From NCBI GenBank assembly GCA_036897445.1, contig JAYMTL010000092.1:17658-81657 (forward strand): a DNA stretch of 64,000 nucleotides, given 5' to 3'. Below, piece after piece: positions 24,337 through 36,719 of the stretch. This stretch comes from Pelargonium tetragonum. Lineage: Eukaryota > Streptophyta > Magnoliopsida > Geraniales > Geraniaceae. Position numbers and translations under genes: made by a program. Each line of letters begins with the position of its first letter. Position 1 is the first letter of the stretch. The notes beneath the pieces are model-generated. The model saw only the letters and a list, made by a program, of their open reading frames with translations, made no database searches and was not told the origin of the DNA.

Positions 24337-27300
24337 TTAATGAATGAAATAGCAGGTAAATTAGGATAACTGATTCTAGATTCTAATGGGATAGACAGCT
24401 CTATCTTAGCTGTAAAGGAGGAATTGTGACGGCATCGCCTATATTGTTAATGCTTTCCCAAGGAACACTTTTTTCATTTACAAACCATTTATTTCGGGTT
24501 TGTATTCAGTTATACAAATGTCCTCTTCTTTCTTAGGAACCAACCAATCACTTCTAACTAACCAGTCCTTTTCGTTTGACTTCTAATTAGTTCTTTTTGC
24601 TTTGAACTAGAAATCCTCTGTTGCTCTAGTAGAGGCGTGTCTTCTTGTGTTCTAATTTTGAGGATAACCCAGATTAAGATCTAATGGATGGTAACTTTTG
24701 ACTACAAAGAGCAGATTCTAAAGAAAACAGATTGACAGAATTGGAAGTCACGGAAAAGCAAATTCTCCTTTTAGCTGAACAGACCTACTTAGAAATTCAA
24801 GGATTATAAAGAAATCCCATAAAACCCTTTCTAGTCAATATAAAGACTTTCAACAAAAGACTAAAGATTCTATAGAATACAGAATTTAGCAAATAACCCC
24901 ATTATTATAAATTCTTGTTTTTATTGCCTGTTAAGATATCCTTTAAGGTGTACATTAAAACTCAGAAACTGTAGTATTTCATATATTTTCATTTCTTGTT
25001 TAAAGAGCTTAATGCCTATAGAATGACCTACCTTAGGACTAGAAAAACCGGGTATCTATTAATTACATTACCTGGGGTTTTAGAATTCACTTGCTTGGCT
25101 AGAGGTACTAAACAGGCAATCTTTCTCTTTGTAAGTAATAAGGCAAGATTTATCTTGTGCTATGTTGCTTATCGTTCGGGAGGTAAGCTTGCTTAGAGAG
25201 TTTTTGAGTACATCTCTCTTACCGACGAGGAATAAAAAAGAATTTGTTGTCATTGTTCTACATACCTTCTAAAAGGAGCTTCGTTCAGGTGACCTAAAAT
25301 AGAAAAAGAAGCCAGAGATAATCCTTTGGAAATACCCTTGTTTAACCCCGTAAGTTTATCATGTAACGTATTTGACAGAACTCCAAAGTTGGTTTAAATC
25401 CTAATACAGCGCTTCCTTTTTTTTCTTTTTTTGCTTTGGTAAACTATCGAAATACTTTGACTTTAACTTTTCAGGAAATTCTAGAGATAAAGATTAATAT
25501 GGGCTTTTTTCGAGTATCACTATACAAGCAACAAACAAGCGTCTGCTATCAATTAACAATTAATTCTAGGGTTTCCTACTTTATACTACGCGAGCTTCTC
25601 CTCTAAAAATTTTTAGGACAATTCCATCGGAACCCTTTATTCTAGAGGCTAAAACAATTTTGAGTAGCCAACTTTTGTTAATTTTTTTATGGCTATAGCA
25701 TTTGTTTTGCCTTTATATCCATGCTTTTTAATTTAATAAAATTCTTAAGTTAAGATAGGTTAGTTATATACTTTGACTTTATCTTAAATGATTGTGAATT
25801 CTAGTCAATGCTGTCTAATAGTGAGTTTTATAATAACCTACTTGAGGGGTGGACGATACCCTATAAATATAGAGAAATTCGTAGGAGTCCTATTTTACAA
25901 CGAAAGGCTTTCTAAAGGGGTCCCTTGAGTAGCTCTGGTACCTTACGACGCGTTTGTTCTCCTTTGAGAGTTGTGCAATCCAGTACCTTACTCGTTATGA
26001 TAAGAGTACTCCTTACTTTAAGGTGTTTCATTATAGGCGCTGTCGTTATAGTATCTTGTTTTAGTCCTTAACTTAAAATTTAAGGGCAACCCCGGGTAAA
26101 TAATAAGGGTTTAAATTCCCCCAGGCCCTGCCTGAGGAGTCAGCTTCAAATAGCATTCCCTTTTAAGGTAAGGAATGTTTTTACCCTAAGCTTTGACTTA
26201 TAGACTTAGGATAGGCCCGTGATGATAGGGAGCTCTTTTGACGACGATATGTACATACCTCTTTGAAAAGATCTTAAAATTAATACGAAAAGTGTTAAAA
26301 AACTTGTATGGATCTCGCGGGTCTTGCTTCCTTAAAAAAGGGTTTACCCTACCAAAAATCAAGTATTCCATACAATTGCCTATACTTTAACCGGGGATTG
26401 CATAGAGGAAATCAAAAATCTTGCAAGGCAATAATTACCCTCAGTGCATTTTCCCAAGACTCCTATAATAGTAAGGAAGTTGTCTTTATTACTTATGCGA
26501 TACCCATTAAGATAGATCTTCTAAAATAAAGTAGCAGAACCAAAAATCTTTTTGTAGAAAAAGAGTTTTAAGTAGTCAACTCGCTGAGTAGGACAGCTTA
26601 AATAGATTACAATTTATTACATTCCGTAATTTACACAAGGTCTTTCTGTTTAGGATTAGTGGAAAAGGAAATATAACAAAATTCGTTGAGAGGACTTTTT
26701 AATGTTTCATATTACGAAGGTTTTCTAAGCTAAGAAGTACTGAACATAACTCTCAATTCCACCAGGAATCCGCCCTTTTTAAGAGTCAGCCTAGTTGTAT
26801 GTGTCCTTTAAGTTTCAAAGAGTTTATTGACTCAACCTAGCGGCAGTTTACTCGACTTTAGACTAAAGAGGGGTCTTCTCTTGCATAAGCAGCTTTTCAT
26901 TTTTAATAAAGCACGGTTCTAATTTAGCACAAAGTAAATCCCCTTTTACTACAAACTTATTGTAAGACTCTGAAAAATATTACGTAGTAACCTCGAGGCG
27001 CAATAGTTATTACATTTTAGATATCCCTTGTTAGAGTTTTTTAAATAAAGTCAAAGCGGCGCTTTTGATTATGCTAAAAGAAAAGAGGTAGTGTAACATC
27101 ACCTCTTAGTAAAATAGTGTAAATTGGAAGCTGGATATTTTGCTTTTTTCTCGTTTGAGAGGCTGCTTAGGGTTCCCTTATTAGATATTTCAAGCTCATC
27201 TATGCTCCGACCATACAATGTTGGGGTATTAACCGGAATTAAAACAATTACAAGGGTACACTAAAATCCGCGGAGTTACTGCCTATTTCTATCCGCTAAG

Positions 27301-30300
27301 CTCTATCTGTATTTAGTTTTAGTAAAAAGGTATAGAACAAGTCTTCCGGGTAAATTATCTACCAAGATTAGAATCAAGAAAGCCCAGCCTAAATATAGAA
27401 AAGGGGTATCTTAGTCTATTTACAAGGATACACGGGTAGAGGAGAGTCTTGGTTCTAAGTGAAAGATATAAAGCTTAAGCGTATGGGACTGCAGTATACA
27501 ATCCTATAAAATAAAAGAGAACAAGTACAAAACGTAAAATACTATAGACTATATACTTCTAGAACTTTAGAGAATAGGAGAGAGCTGAGGGTTAAGCCTT
27601 GTTTACTTATTCTGGCAGCCCCATTCTGGAATATAGAAAAGACCGGAATTCCGCTTCTACTTGAAGGGGGTTTTCTTTCCTTGTAGGTGTGTCTCTAACT
27701 TCTTTAAACTTATTTTCAAGGTCAAAGAAAATTTTAAAGTTTTTTTTACTGAACAAGGTTATGAACAGGTGATGAAAGTAACAATGTGTAGAAGGATAGA
27801 CAAAGTCTATCCCTGATCCAGAGTAGTAAGTCACAAGGAACGGGAGTTCTTCTCTTGTTTCTCAGGTCTTTTTTTAGCTTAATAACTAGAAAGTCCTTTT
27901 CTAAGTAAGTTGATTATAACTTATAACTATAAGAAATCCGTATATAAGTTTGGGAAGCTCTAGTAAATTCAAGTAAGAAAAAGTTTCAAAGAGGGTAGCC
28001 CTGAGTCTAGGTTTTACAAGAAAAATAGGGTTCTTAACAAAAAGAGTACTCCAGGTAGCCGAAAGTAAGCGTTGGGGTATTAAAGAGCTCTCTTTTTACA
28101 AGGTATCGGGGAATTCCTTTGTTGTTACTTTTCGTTCCAGTATTCGGGTTCAGGTTAAGGGCATTTGGAAAAAAACGCCTGAGGAGTTGTCTACTTGTGT
28201 TCCTCAAACTCCAATAAAGATCTAAGGAATTTTTAGTAATAAGGGAAGAAAGACTAAGAGGGCCCTCTTTAGGATTGAATTAAAAGCGAGTTTCTTTTTC
28301 GAAGTAACAAGTTAAATAAAGAAGTCTACTAAAGTCTAGCTGAGAGGTTCTAAGAATTCAACAGATTTTGGTTCTTAAGTTAAGAGAGGGGTGCTTTAAT
28401 TTATGTTTATAAAGTAAATATAAATAGATAGAGCTAATGCGAAAGTTTTTTCCTGTTAATTAATTCGAGGTATTCTGCCTTGAGTAAAGTAAAAGAATTC
28501 CTTAGATGCTAAGCCGGTTTTCCTGTAAGACGGGTCTCAAAAATGGAGTTATTCGGCAACAAGTCAGAGGGAAGTTTCTTTTTTATTCGTCAGGATTTCC
28601 GGGATCTGAAGGTTTATCTCGAGAAGGTAAGTTTTTAGATCCCCTTTTGAAGGCAAACGCAGGTTTTAGCTGCCGTAATTTTTTACTTTGTGGTGGGTTG
28701 AAATGTCATAAAAAAGATAGCACAAACTTCTACACTACTAATAGAAATAAATAAAAGTTTTTCCTGGGGTAGTATAAGCAAGCGGGTATATCTTAATATT
28801 TATTCGGGGAGAGGCTTAGAGCCGAAATTCTATAAACCTTTTTTCTTGGTTTTACTTTGAAACGAAGGCATTCTAATCCCCGAGAAAAGTGATCTAGTAA
28901 GATATGGTAGGCCCCTTTATAATAGAATTTGAGTTTCTTTGTTCACAGGAGTTGTTTTGAAGCAACATTGAGAGAGGATACTTTTGGTATAACATTAGGC
29001 CCTAAAAGAGTTCACCGAGTTTTTCTAGAAGAGCAGCTCTCTCTAGGATAGGTAAATAGAGAAATAATTACTTGCAACGAAAGCTAAGTGAAACTTATGA
29101 GATAGGAACCTCTTCTTAGAATTTGCGTAAACGCACACTTGTCCTTGACGAAGAAAAACCTGTTTACTTAACTTCATTAAATCAAAATTCCATTCCTTAC
29201 AATATTAGTCTATATCTTTTGCAAGATTTTATCGAGCAAATTAAATTACAGTTTCCATAGAAGTTAGGGAGATCTACAACTCCTTTTTTTGTGTGCACAG
29301 ATTCTTGTTTAATCCTTCCATTCAGGAAGTTGAAGTCTTTAGCTTTCGAGAAGAGTGCGGGGTATAAGTAGGCCTAATAGAGGGGTTTCCTTTGAAGGGG
29401 ATAAACTAAGTAAATAACGTTCGAAAAAGAAGTCTATAGGTCGAGAATTTAGGATTCAGAGATAATAAGTATCGCTCCTAACAAGAAAGGAAATAGTAGT
29501 GTGCATTCTGTTAATTAAAAATTTTTCAGTTCATATCCACGAGTAAAGCTTTAGTTTTGGGTATAATTAAGGCGGTAGATAACACTTTTTTAAGGTAATT
29601 GCTTAAAAATTCAAGGAGATTCCAGTAGTAGAAATTTCTTAGTATTTAGGAAAACCCTGCCTTGGTAAAAGGAACGGCCGTAAGCTTTTTAATATTCTAA
29701 AGTACTTTTCACTTGTATACAAATTAAAGAATAACGTGTTTCATTAGCCTTCGTGTGCGCATCCCCCTCTAGGGGCCTTTTTCCGATTGCTTAAAATCTA
29801 TATTCCAGCTTAGATCTCTTTAAGAAAAGACTTTAGCTATATGTACATGGAGAACTTATGACCGAAAGTATACTCCTTTACTTTAGTCTGCCTCTTGAAC
29901 TAGAGTTTTTTTAGTATTATCAATAAAGAGTTTTAGGGTAAAACTACGCCTTACTTGAATTTTGAGGGGATCTAGAGTACTATACTTAATTAATATTATC
30001 CAGATTGTGACTCTACTTATTGTACTTTCCGCATTTCTAATTTAAACCCAATACTGTAATATCTAGTGGTATAGTAACCTAAAGAGGGTGGGGGTTTTTG
30101 TTCCTTTATGGGTACCTATCGATTCTGATTTTTATACTATTTCGAGATATTGTTAGAGTTTCCGTAAAGTCAGGGTTGTACCTTTGCACTAATATAGACT
30201 TGCTAATAATTAATTTATATATTTATTTACAATCTCCTGTTTCGTAGCTTTGCATTTTTCTTAAACAACAAATAATGAAAACTAACTCATGGTCCCCGGT

Positions 30301-32269
30301 ATTCTTAAAAAGGTATTAAGTTAGCGGGAGTTTTTAAAGGAAGCGTGTTCTCCTTTAATTTAAGCCAGCTTTAGTTATAGCAAAGAGATGCTGAGAATAG
30401 TGTGAAAGTTTCTCGAAAAAACCAATCCTTAATGGGGCCCCCTAATTAGAAAGGATATTACTCCTTGTTTAAAAAATCTTAGGTCTCTAGTAAAAGGTAA
30501 CACTCAACTTTTAGGATAGTGTGCTTTTTAAAAGCAGGTTCCGAAGTACATAAATTGTTAGGTTGTAAGGCAGGATTCTTTTGATAGTCAATACTCTAAG
30601 GCAAGGGCCTTGAAGATTTAAAAGTCTGTATTAGTTTACTCTTTTGCTTTCTCCGGGCAAGCCCTAGGAAGAGATAAACTTACTCACAAAAACCCATTTG
30701 GGTCTCTGATGTGATACATATACCTATGCTTAATTCTAGTTACTAATAGCTTTGAAAGAGGAAACTCTTACTTTATGTACTGAGAATCCCCGGCCTGCTT
30801 CTCTCTCCTATATAATGTAGAAAACTCAAATAAAGAATAAGAATCTCCAGGAATTGCAGAATAAACCTGAGTTTTAAGTTTAAATCAAAAGAACTCTCCT
30901 ACTTGCGAGCTGTTTTATTATAGTTAGAGTTATATATACATTCTGGCTTGCTACTTGTATTTAGAGGATAACCTTGTGCCAGGGTCTCTAAAATTCTCTT
31001 TTATAACAGACAGAAAATTTGAAGTATTTACTTCATGGTATAGCTCAAGAGTCGTCTATTAGTTATACCCCTGAAAGAGCTTCAGTCGAACTCTTTCTAA
31101 ACCTTTTTGAGACGAGGGATCCCCATATGTAAACAGAAACACTACTAAAAAGTTTATTGAACGAATAGAAAGGGTGCTCAAAAATATGGGACCTCCCTAC
31201 TCTGTTATTACTAAAACAAGGGTTCTCGCGCTCCCTGCTTAAATTATACCCACCCTACTTAGGTTTTAAAGCAATCTTATTTTTTAGTTTAGCCCTTTAC
31301 TTTAGGCGAATCCTTAGAAATGCATCGGGTTAGCTAAAATTCGTAAAAACGAGTATCAAGCCAAGCAATTTTGAGATTATAAAAAAGAGATTTTTTGAGT
31401 CACTAGGACAGGCACTTCAAGTCCTACACACGACAGTATTAGAAATTAGAGTAGCACTCAAGACTTCGTTTAGCTTTAGCCCGCGAAATTGATAATCAAA
31501 GAGGCTTCCTTTACCTTTCGGAAATTTTTAGTATTAAACCCCTTGGTAAATAGAAAAAGCGAACACTGCATATGAATGAAGAAAAGTACGAATAGCACGA
31601 CGCGGAAACCTCGTATCTTTTTACCAGGAATGGAATATAGAATTATAGACAGGGCATTTTCTGGGCTTAACTAAAAGCCCCACAGCGCGCAGATAGGTGT
31701 TACAAGAAAAATGTAAATTACTTTTTAATTAATGAAGGATCCAAGGTATAACCAATTCGATGGATATAGAAAAGCAGCAAGGGTTATATGCAACATAGGG
31801 ATTACTCATGAATAAAATAATAGCAAGAAAGTTCTAGTATAAACTAACAAGAATAAGACCAGAAGAGGAAGAGTAAAAAAATTCCAAAAGACTAAAAAGA
31901 CTAAGAGTTTCCTACAGCAAACCTTGACCTTGCGAATATGGAGTAGACTATTCCGGATTATACTTGATTTGTGCAATTTAATTACCAAGGACGCTTTGCA
32001 TTGATTTTTCCTATCCTTGTATAGTTAGGTCAACTCAAAATTGCTTAGATAAAACATGTGACGCTGTGTATAAAGTATAAAAAGGAGTCCCTTAAATATA
32101 TAAACTGGATCTTCTGCCCACTTGAGTTTCTTATTTTTTTTCTTTAACTTAAGTAGGAACTTACCCGCTCTAGGATCTGGTTAAAAGCCGTATACAAGAG
32201 TAAACGGGTTAACTTAAATAAGTCAATCTGCTATATGAAGGCTTCCCAACTTCACTAAGAATAGAGGAA

Positions 32270-32284
32270 AGGTAATGTAATTAA
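32270..32284 (+). repeat. Dispersed 15-mer AGGTAATGTAATTAA, copy 2
   Basis: This is an exact copy of the words at 15831 and 35238. It shares 17 bases with copy 1 (32269-32285). In both, the preceding sequence is purine-rich (GGGA or GAGGA), and the following sequence diverges within a few bases, so the conserved unit seems to be short. Near copies exist at 51270-51282 (AAGGCAATGTAAT) and 51031-51041. Confidence 0.6.
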
Positions 32285-32386
32285 TAGGTATTCTAGCTTT
32301 ATTAAGGCAGACTTAATTTGCTATTATAAAATTTCTGATATCTCCCTACTAACAAGGGTTTTTTAAATCCCCGGTTGAGTTATCCT

Positions 32387-32406
32387 TAAATTATATATAT
32401 AATTTA
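32387..32406. repeat. Perfect 20-bp AT palindrome
   Basis: TAAATTATATATATAATTTA is its own reverse complement with no mismatch or spacer. It could extrude as a cruciform or bind a dimeric protein. It could equally be an expanded TA run with symmetrical flanks, because chance palindromes are common in AT-rich DNA. Confidence 0.7.
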
Positions 32407-34723
32407 GAACCGCTTGCCTTGGAAAAGCTAGAAAAAGGGGCAATTTGAGTTCAATTCGAATTCCTTTAGTAACTCAGACCTATCTATGTTAATAGGTAAA
32501 ATTGCTAAATAATTCTAAGGATTTCTTACCATAGAAAATAGAAACAAAGATGATTTAATTTACTTAACCTGGGTTAAATACTTACTGGAATAACCTACTG
32601 TATCTTATTGTTGAAAACTTCTTTCTTGTCAGAGTTAATTTAGGGTCCTGTTATATGACTTTCATTGTCACTGTACTAAATACCACATAAAAAGAAGGGA
32701 AGCTCGGATCTAACGGCCCTAAGCGAATTTCGGCTTAGCGAAACTCTTTTTGTGTAAAACCCTTGACATTGAAGAGCGTAAGGATCGATCCTTCTTCCTT
32801 TAATGAAATGCGAGTTCATATCATGCTTCTTCTTAAGTAAAGGGAAAGACAAAGGGGTGAATCTAAGGCTAGTATAGCTAGATGTTTTTCTTATTAGTAC
32901 TAGGTCCACTCTCAGTGTTTTAAATTTGACTACTCTTCACTTATCTTACTTTACCGGGCCTTCTTTTAAGGGTTTTGAGAGACTCCTTTTACCTTATCTT
33001 ATTCAGTTTTCTTAAATATCTTAGTAAAGAGTAAGATACTAAACTAAGACAATTCAAGCGAAAACAAAAACTAGAAATTAAAAAAATCTTGAATAGGCAA
33101 TTTCCTATACAAAGGGGAAGAAGTCGTCCATGGGAGTCATTTAGCTACAGAACAACACACACTTTATTTAACTCTTATCTAAAGGGGCTAAAGATCCCTA
33201 AGAAGTAAAGGGGTTTGTTTTATTTCTAGTTGTTAGCAACAAGCAACTGAAGGGTATTCTCCATAAAATACTGGGTAGCCAAACTGGCAATAAAAGCAAG
33301 AAAATTTTTTTAAGTCTCTAAACCGAGGGCTAAGGATCTTTTCTGAGTTTGGGGACTTGGGAAAGAGTTAAAGGAATGATAGCTCTCCCTACTTGCTATT
33401 TGTTCAATTTATATAATTTATAGCTGGAATGGAACTCCTTTTTATTTAACATATTTATCCCATTTCCTACGGTTTAGCGTTCCCAAAGCGTGCTCCTTCA
33501 GAGTAGTGATAAAAAAAATCTATAGGGGTTAAAAGAGTTTCGATCAAGTAAAAACGAAAGAAAAAACTAAAAGAGTACCTAGTTTGTCTAAATGACACCG
33601 CCTTCCCGCGCAGGATAAAGCTCTAAGCGATGCTCTTTACCGGGGTTACCCCTGCCACCTGCTATTGAATCCTGTTCTATATACAAAATAAAAAAAGATT
33701 TAGAGTTTAGAAATATTTATTTCAGGGTTGAGAAGGGCTTGCGCTTGGTGCACTTAGATAATTTTTCTATGTCACTGTCTATTCAAATTATTCCCTTAAG
33801 TAAAATGAAACAAGTTACTTGTTCGTCTATAGTTCTATAGTATACTATAGAAGTCTACTCTTTTTTTTTAGTTTCATTAACTTTTTGGCGTATACCTCAT
33901 TAATAAAGGAGGTGCTAGATAAGATATAAGAGAGTAAGATAAATATCGTGGGATAAAAAGCAAGATACTTTTCGTGTTTCATTAAGAAAGAAAAGGGGTT
34001 GGAGCAGCAGGTTATCTATATCAAAAACCTAAAAAGCTCCCTTTAGTTTTCCCTTACAAGGTTCCCCTGGCACTTTGTTCAAGTAAAAGAATTTTAGGAG
34101 GGTCTTATTTTGACTCAAATTTTATACCAAGCGCTTTCTTGTTTGTAATGCTCAGTCTAAATATTCTTTATTTAAGATTTTCTAATCCCCTAAGTTTGGT
34201 ATATCCTTTGGAGTATCTATACTATAAGAAGTCAAAGGGTACCTAATGATAGACAATTTCATAAGTTGGTATACTTAACTTGCTATTGCTTCTCCTAAAA
34301 AGTTCTCAATTCCTGGACTTTGAGAGGACCCGCTTGTAGTACCTTGAAGAATACGAATGCCATAGATTCTCGGGTAGCTGCACTTATCTTAGTTTAGTAT
34401 AATACTTGTGAAGATCCTCTGTTTCAGAATAAAAATAGAGCTATATGAGTAACAAGTAGACACAGCTCTACTTATTTCTTCATCTCTTCCTTAAAAAAGG
34501 ATTCTTACCTACCTAACTTCTTAACCCTATTCTGTATCATACCTTTCTGTTTTAAACTTCATCCCTAATTCTCTGCAAAAGCAAAAAACTGTAAAGAAAA
34601 GTCTATAACAAAACCCACTATAACTATAAGAAAGAGCATTTCCGTGTTCTAAAACCCAAGTAAGCCTGCCTCATAAACACATTTTCCCTCCCCCATATGA
34701 CCTATTTATCGTTAAATTTTTAC

Positions 34724-34737
34724 TATATATATATATA
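34724..34737. repeat. TA dinucleotide microsatellite
   Basis: An uninterrupted TA run of seven units. Similar runs lie at about 39494-39508 and 46047-46060. These are ordinary low-complexity tracts. Confidence 0.85.
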
Positions 34738-34969
34738 ATTTTGGAGTTTTAGGAAGGGGTCTAACTCTAAGAAAAAGTACGCAAAATAAGAGGTCCCATA
34801 TAGACTAAAAAAAGTAAGTCAAAGTCAATAAAAACCTTGTGTTTGTCTATATGTATGTCGGTATATTTTAAACTACTACTTGCCTCCCTCCGTTTCCCTT
34901 CAGTCGGGAATAGCCATGTATTACGAATATCACTAAGGCTTAAGCTCTTCAATAGTAATAACTACAAAA

Positions 34970-35350
34970 AGCCAGAGGAGTACACCTTAGCAACAACACT
35001 ATAAAGTTGGAACTCCCCTAAATTATAGTAAACTATAACTTATATACCTACCTTCTATTTTATTATATTCTATATTCTAATAATTAATAAAAAAAACTTA
35101 TAAGAGTAATACAAAAATACTACAGTATAACCAATATAATAACTAAAACTTTCCTTCCTTTCTTTCCTTACAATAAGTTACCTATATAAGCTACTAACAA
35201 GAAAGAATACATTAGCTCTACTAGCTATACGAAGTACAGGTAATGTAATTAAGAGAAAGCTCCCACGGCTCATGATAGATATAAGAGCTCTTCCGAGTAA
35301 TGAAGGACAAAGATCCTGATACAGACTAAGAAAGAAACAAGTTAAGAAGA
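34970..35350. other. Strand-asymmetric A/C/T-rich island with 15-mer copy
   Basis: This G-poor stretch is dominated by ACTATA, CTAATA and AACTAA words, with a short pyrimidine run (about 35152-35170). It contains the third copy of the 15-mer at 35238 and the word AGTACAGG, which I otherwise noted only in the islands at 10.1, 21.9 and 37.5 kb. The 16-mer TGATACAGACTAAGAA at 35317-35332 is exact at 38355-38370 in another island. One 16-mer pair is near chance expectation in 64 kb, but both members falling in islands suggests relatedness. There is no coding frame. Confidence 0.4.
35238..35252 (+). repeat. Dispersed 15-mer AGGTAATGTAATTAA, copy 3
   Basis: Third exact copy, in the same orientation as copies 1 and 2, here inside a G-poor island and preceded by AAGTAC instead of a purine run. 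Its presence in both textures suggests that the word was inserted or conserved independently of the surrounding DNA. Confidence 0.6.
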
Positions 35351-36719
35351 ATTTTAATCAGTAAGCAAGTGGCAAGTGTTTGTTTCTATGCCCCTGTGTT
35401 TCTTCTGTTATGTTAAATTTTATATAATATAAATAGAATGTCCTTGAAGAATTCCCTAGTGATTTTACCTAAGAAACTCTAAATAAACTTCTCTAACCTC
35501 ATAGGGAATAACAACTGCCTTGTTAAAGCTTAAAGCTCCCTTGAGGGGGTTGAACATAAGTATGAACTTGCTGATGAGACATAGGTGAGACTTATCCTTA
35601 ATTTGGGAACATTTAAGTCAGTGTAGGTTTTATCTAAGCTAAGTGCACACTCCTTATAAGATATCTAGAGGTGCCGGAAAATACGGGAATCCAAAAGGGG
35701 TTTCTAACGTTTAATAAATAGAGTTTAACTAAAAGGCTCCTGCAAGGCTTATTTACAATACCTCTATCTACAACTCAATTGAATCTCCTTTCAGTCAAAA
35801 TAAGCCACGTGTAATCGAGACTTTTTTATTTTAGTTAGAGGGGTCCTTATTCTCTAAACCCTTTTAGTCGTTTCTGTTATTTGTGTTAATGCATTTCCAT
35901 TTTCGAATTCCTTGTGTAGGGAATAGCTAGGTGTTTGCCTAACCTAAAAATAAGGATTCTCTTGGTATTCCTTTAATATTAGAGGTAAAGCTTGCTTAAA
36001 TAAGGTAGTAAGGAGTTGTGTTCCAATAGGTGTCGTTATATATAACAAAAAAGTCTTAGTTTTTATTAATATTTAAGAGAGAAATTAACTTTAAATAGAG
36101 AAGCTTAAGGTTTTTGCTTTAGTCAAGTCCTTTACAATGTTAGTTAATACTTCTTAACAAATAGAGGAAAGGTTCAGAGTGTACCCAAATTCTTAAAACT
36201 TCGAGTAAAAGCATTCATAAATTCATTTTATATAATATATAAGAGAAGTCGTAGTTCTATTTTTTAAGTTATGGAGTTACATAATTAGGTAGTTATAATA
36301 GTCACCCTTTTATTAAATAAAAGTCTAAGTGTTTAAAAGGGCCCGGGAAAGATAGAGGGATTCCTTTAGAATTGTAAAAATTTTCTACTTATACTCAACT
36401 AGGGAAAAGTATCCTTGATAATGCTAATGTAGAGTACTGACAAAATAGACTACTAAAATCCGAGTTACGGCTTATTTAATCAAGGATTTGAGTCTTTCAT
36501 TTTCCAAAAAGTTTTAATGCCTAGAAAAGAAAATAGGTAGGAACCCTAAACTCTTAAGAAGAGAGTGCAGGTCAAGACTAAGATAGGGTAATCATCCCAA
36601 AGTTATTATCTAAAAGGTTATTTATTGGGGTGCTTATAAGTTTTATTTAACAAATTTAACCCGGGTTGTACTAGAAAATTGTTTAGTTGCTTGCTAAATA
36701 GATTAGAGAAGGAGAATAC
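35351..36719. other. Gene-free AT-rich DNA
   Basis: No open frame worth naming, no RNA gene and no repeat beyond the common short palindromic words. It separates two strand-asymmetric islands and has the majority texture. Confidence 0.65.

Larger units (their letters stand above)
21880..24420. repeat. Island of diverged direct repeats
   Basis: This island has a distinct vocabulary and a higher apparent GC than its surroundings. Several words recur in the same orientation: CGAATCAAGCTGACACT at 22204 and 22797; GAAACCGGACTATAA at 22479 and 22528 (period 49); GGTAAGAACCTGAA at 22418 against GGTAAGGACCTGAA at 22760; ATGAGCTCTT at 22383 and 22898; CAGAATGAAGG near 22269 and 22918; and ATCTCTATCTGAA at 22518 and 23668. 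Their order suggests at least two diverged copies of a unit some 500-600 bp long plus a short-period tandem. No coding frame runs through the repeats. The 105-codon frame at 24019-24336 lies just inside the right edge. Confidence 0.55.
24421..34969. other. Gene-free AT-rich DNA, majority texture
   Basis: No gene, rRNA or tRNA could be supported over this stretch. Open frames reach 82 codons (28506-28754, plus strand; 32676-32909, minus strand, 77 codons) and none carries a recognisable motif. GGATCC and GGAACTCC-type words recur (31118, 31738, 33431). It holds the second copy of the 15-mer repeat at 32270, a perfect 20-bp AT palindrome at 32387, and a TA microsatellite at 34724. The rest looks like unconstrained AT-rich DNA. 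Confidence 0.65.

Noticed and set aside
31401-31416. Possible tRNA T-arm around TTCAAGTCC
   Set aside because: It is explained by a simple AGGAC ... GTCCT hairpin (31395-31416), with no other tRNA arm nearby.
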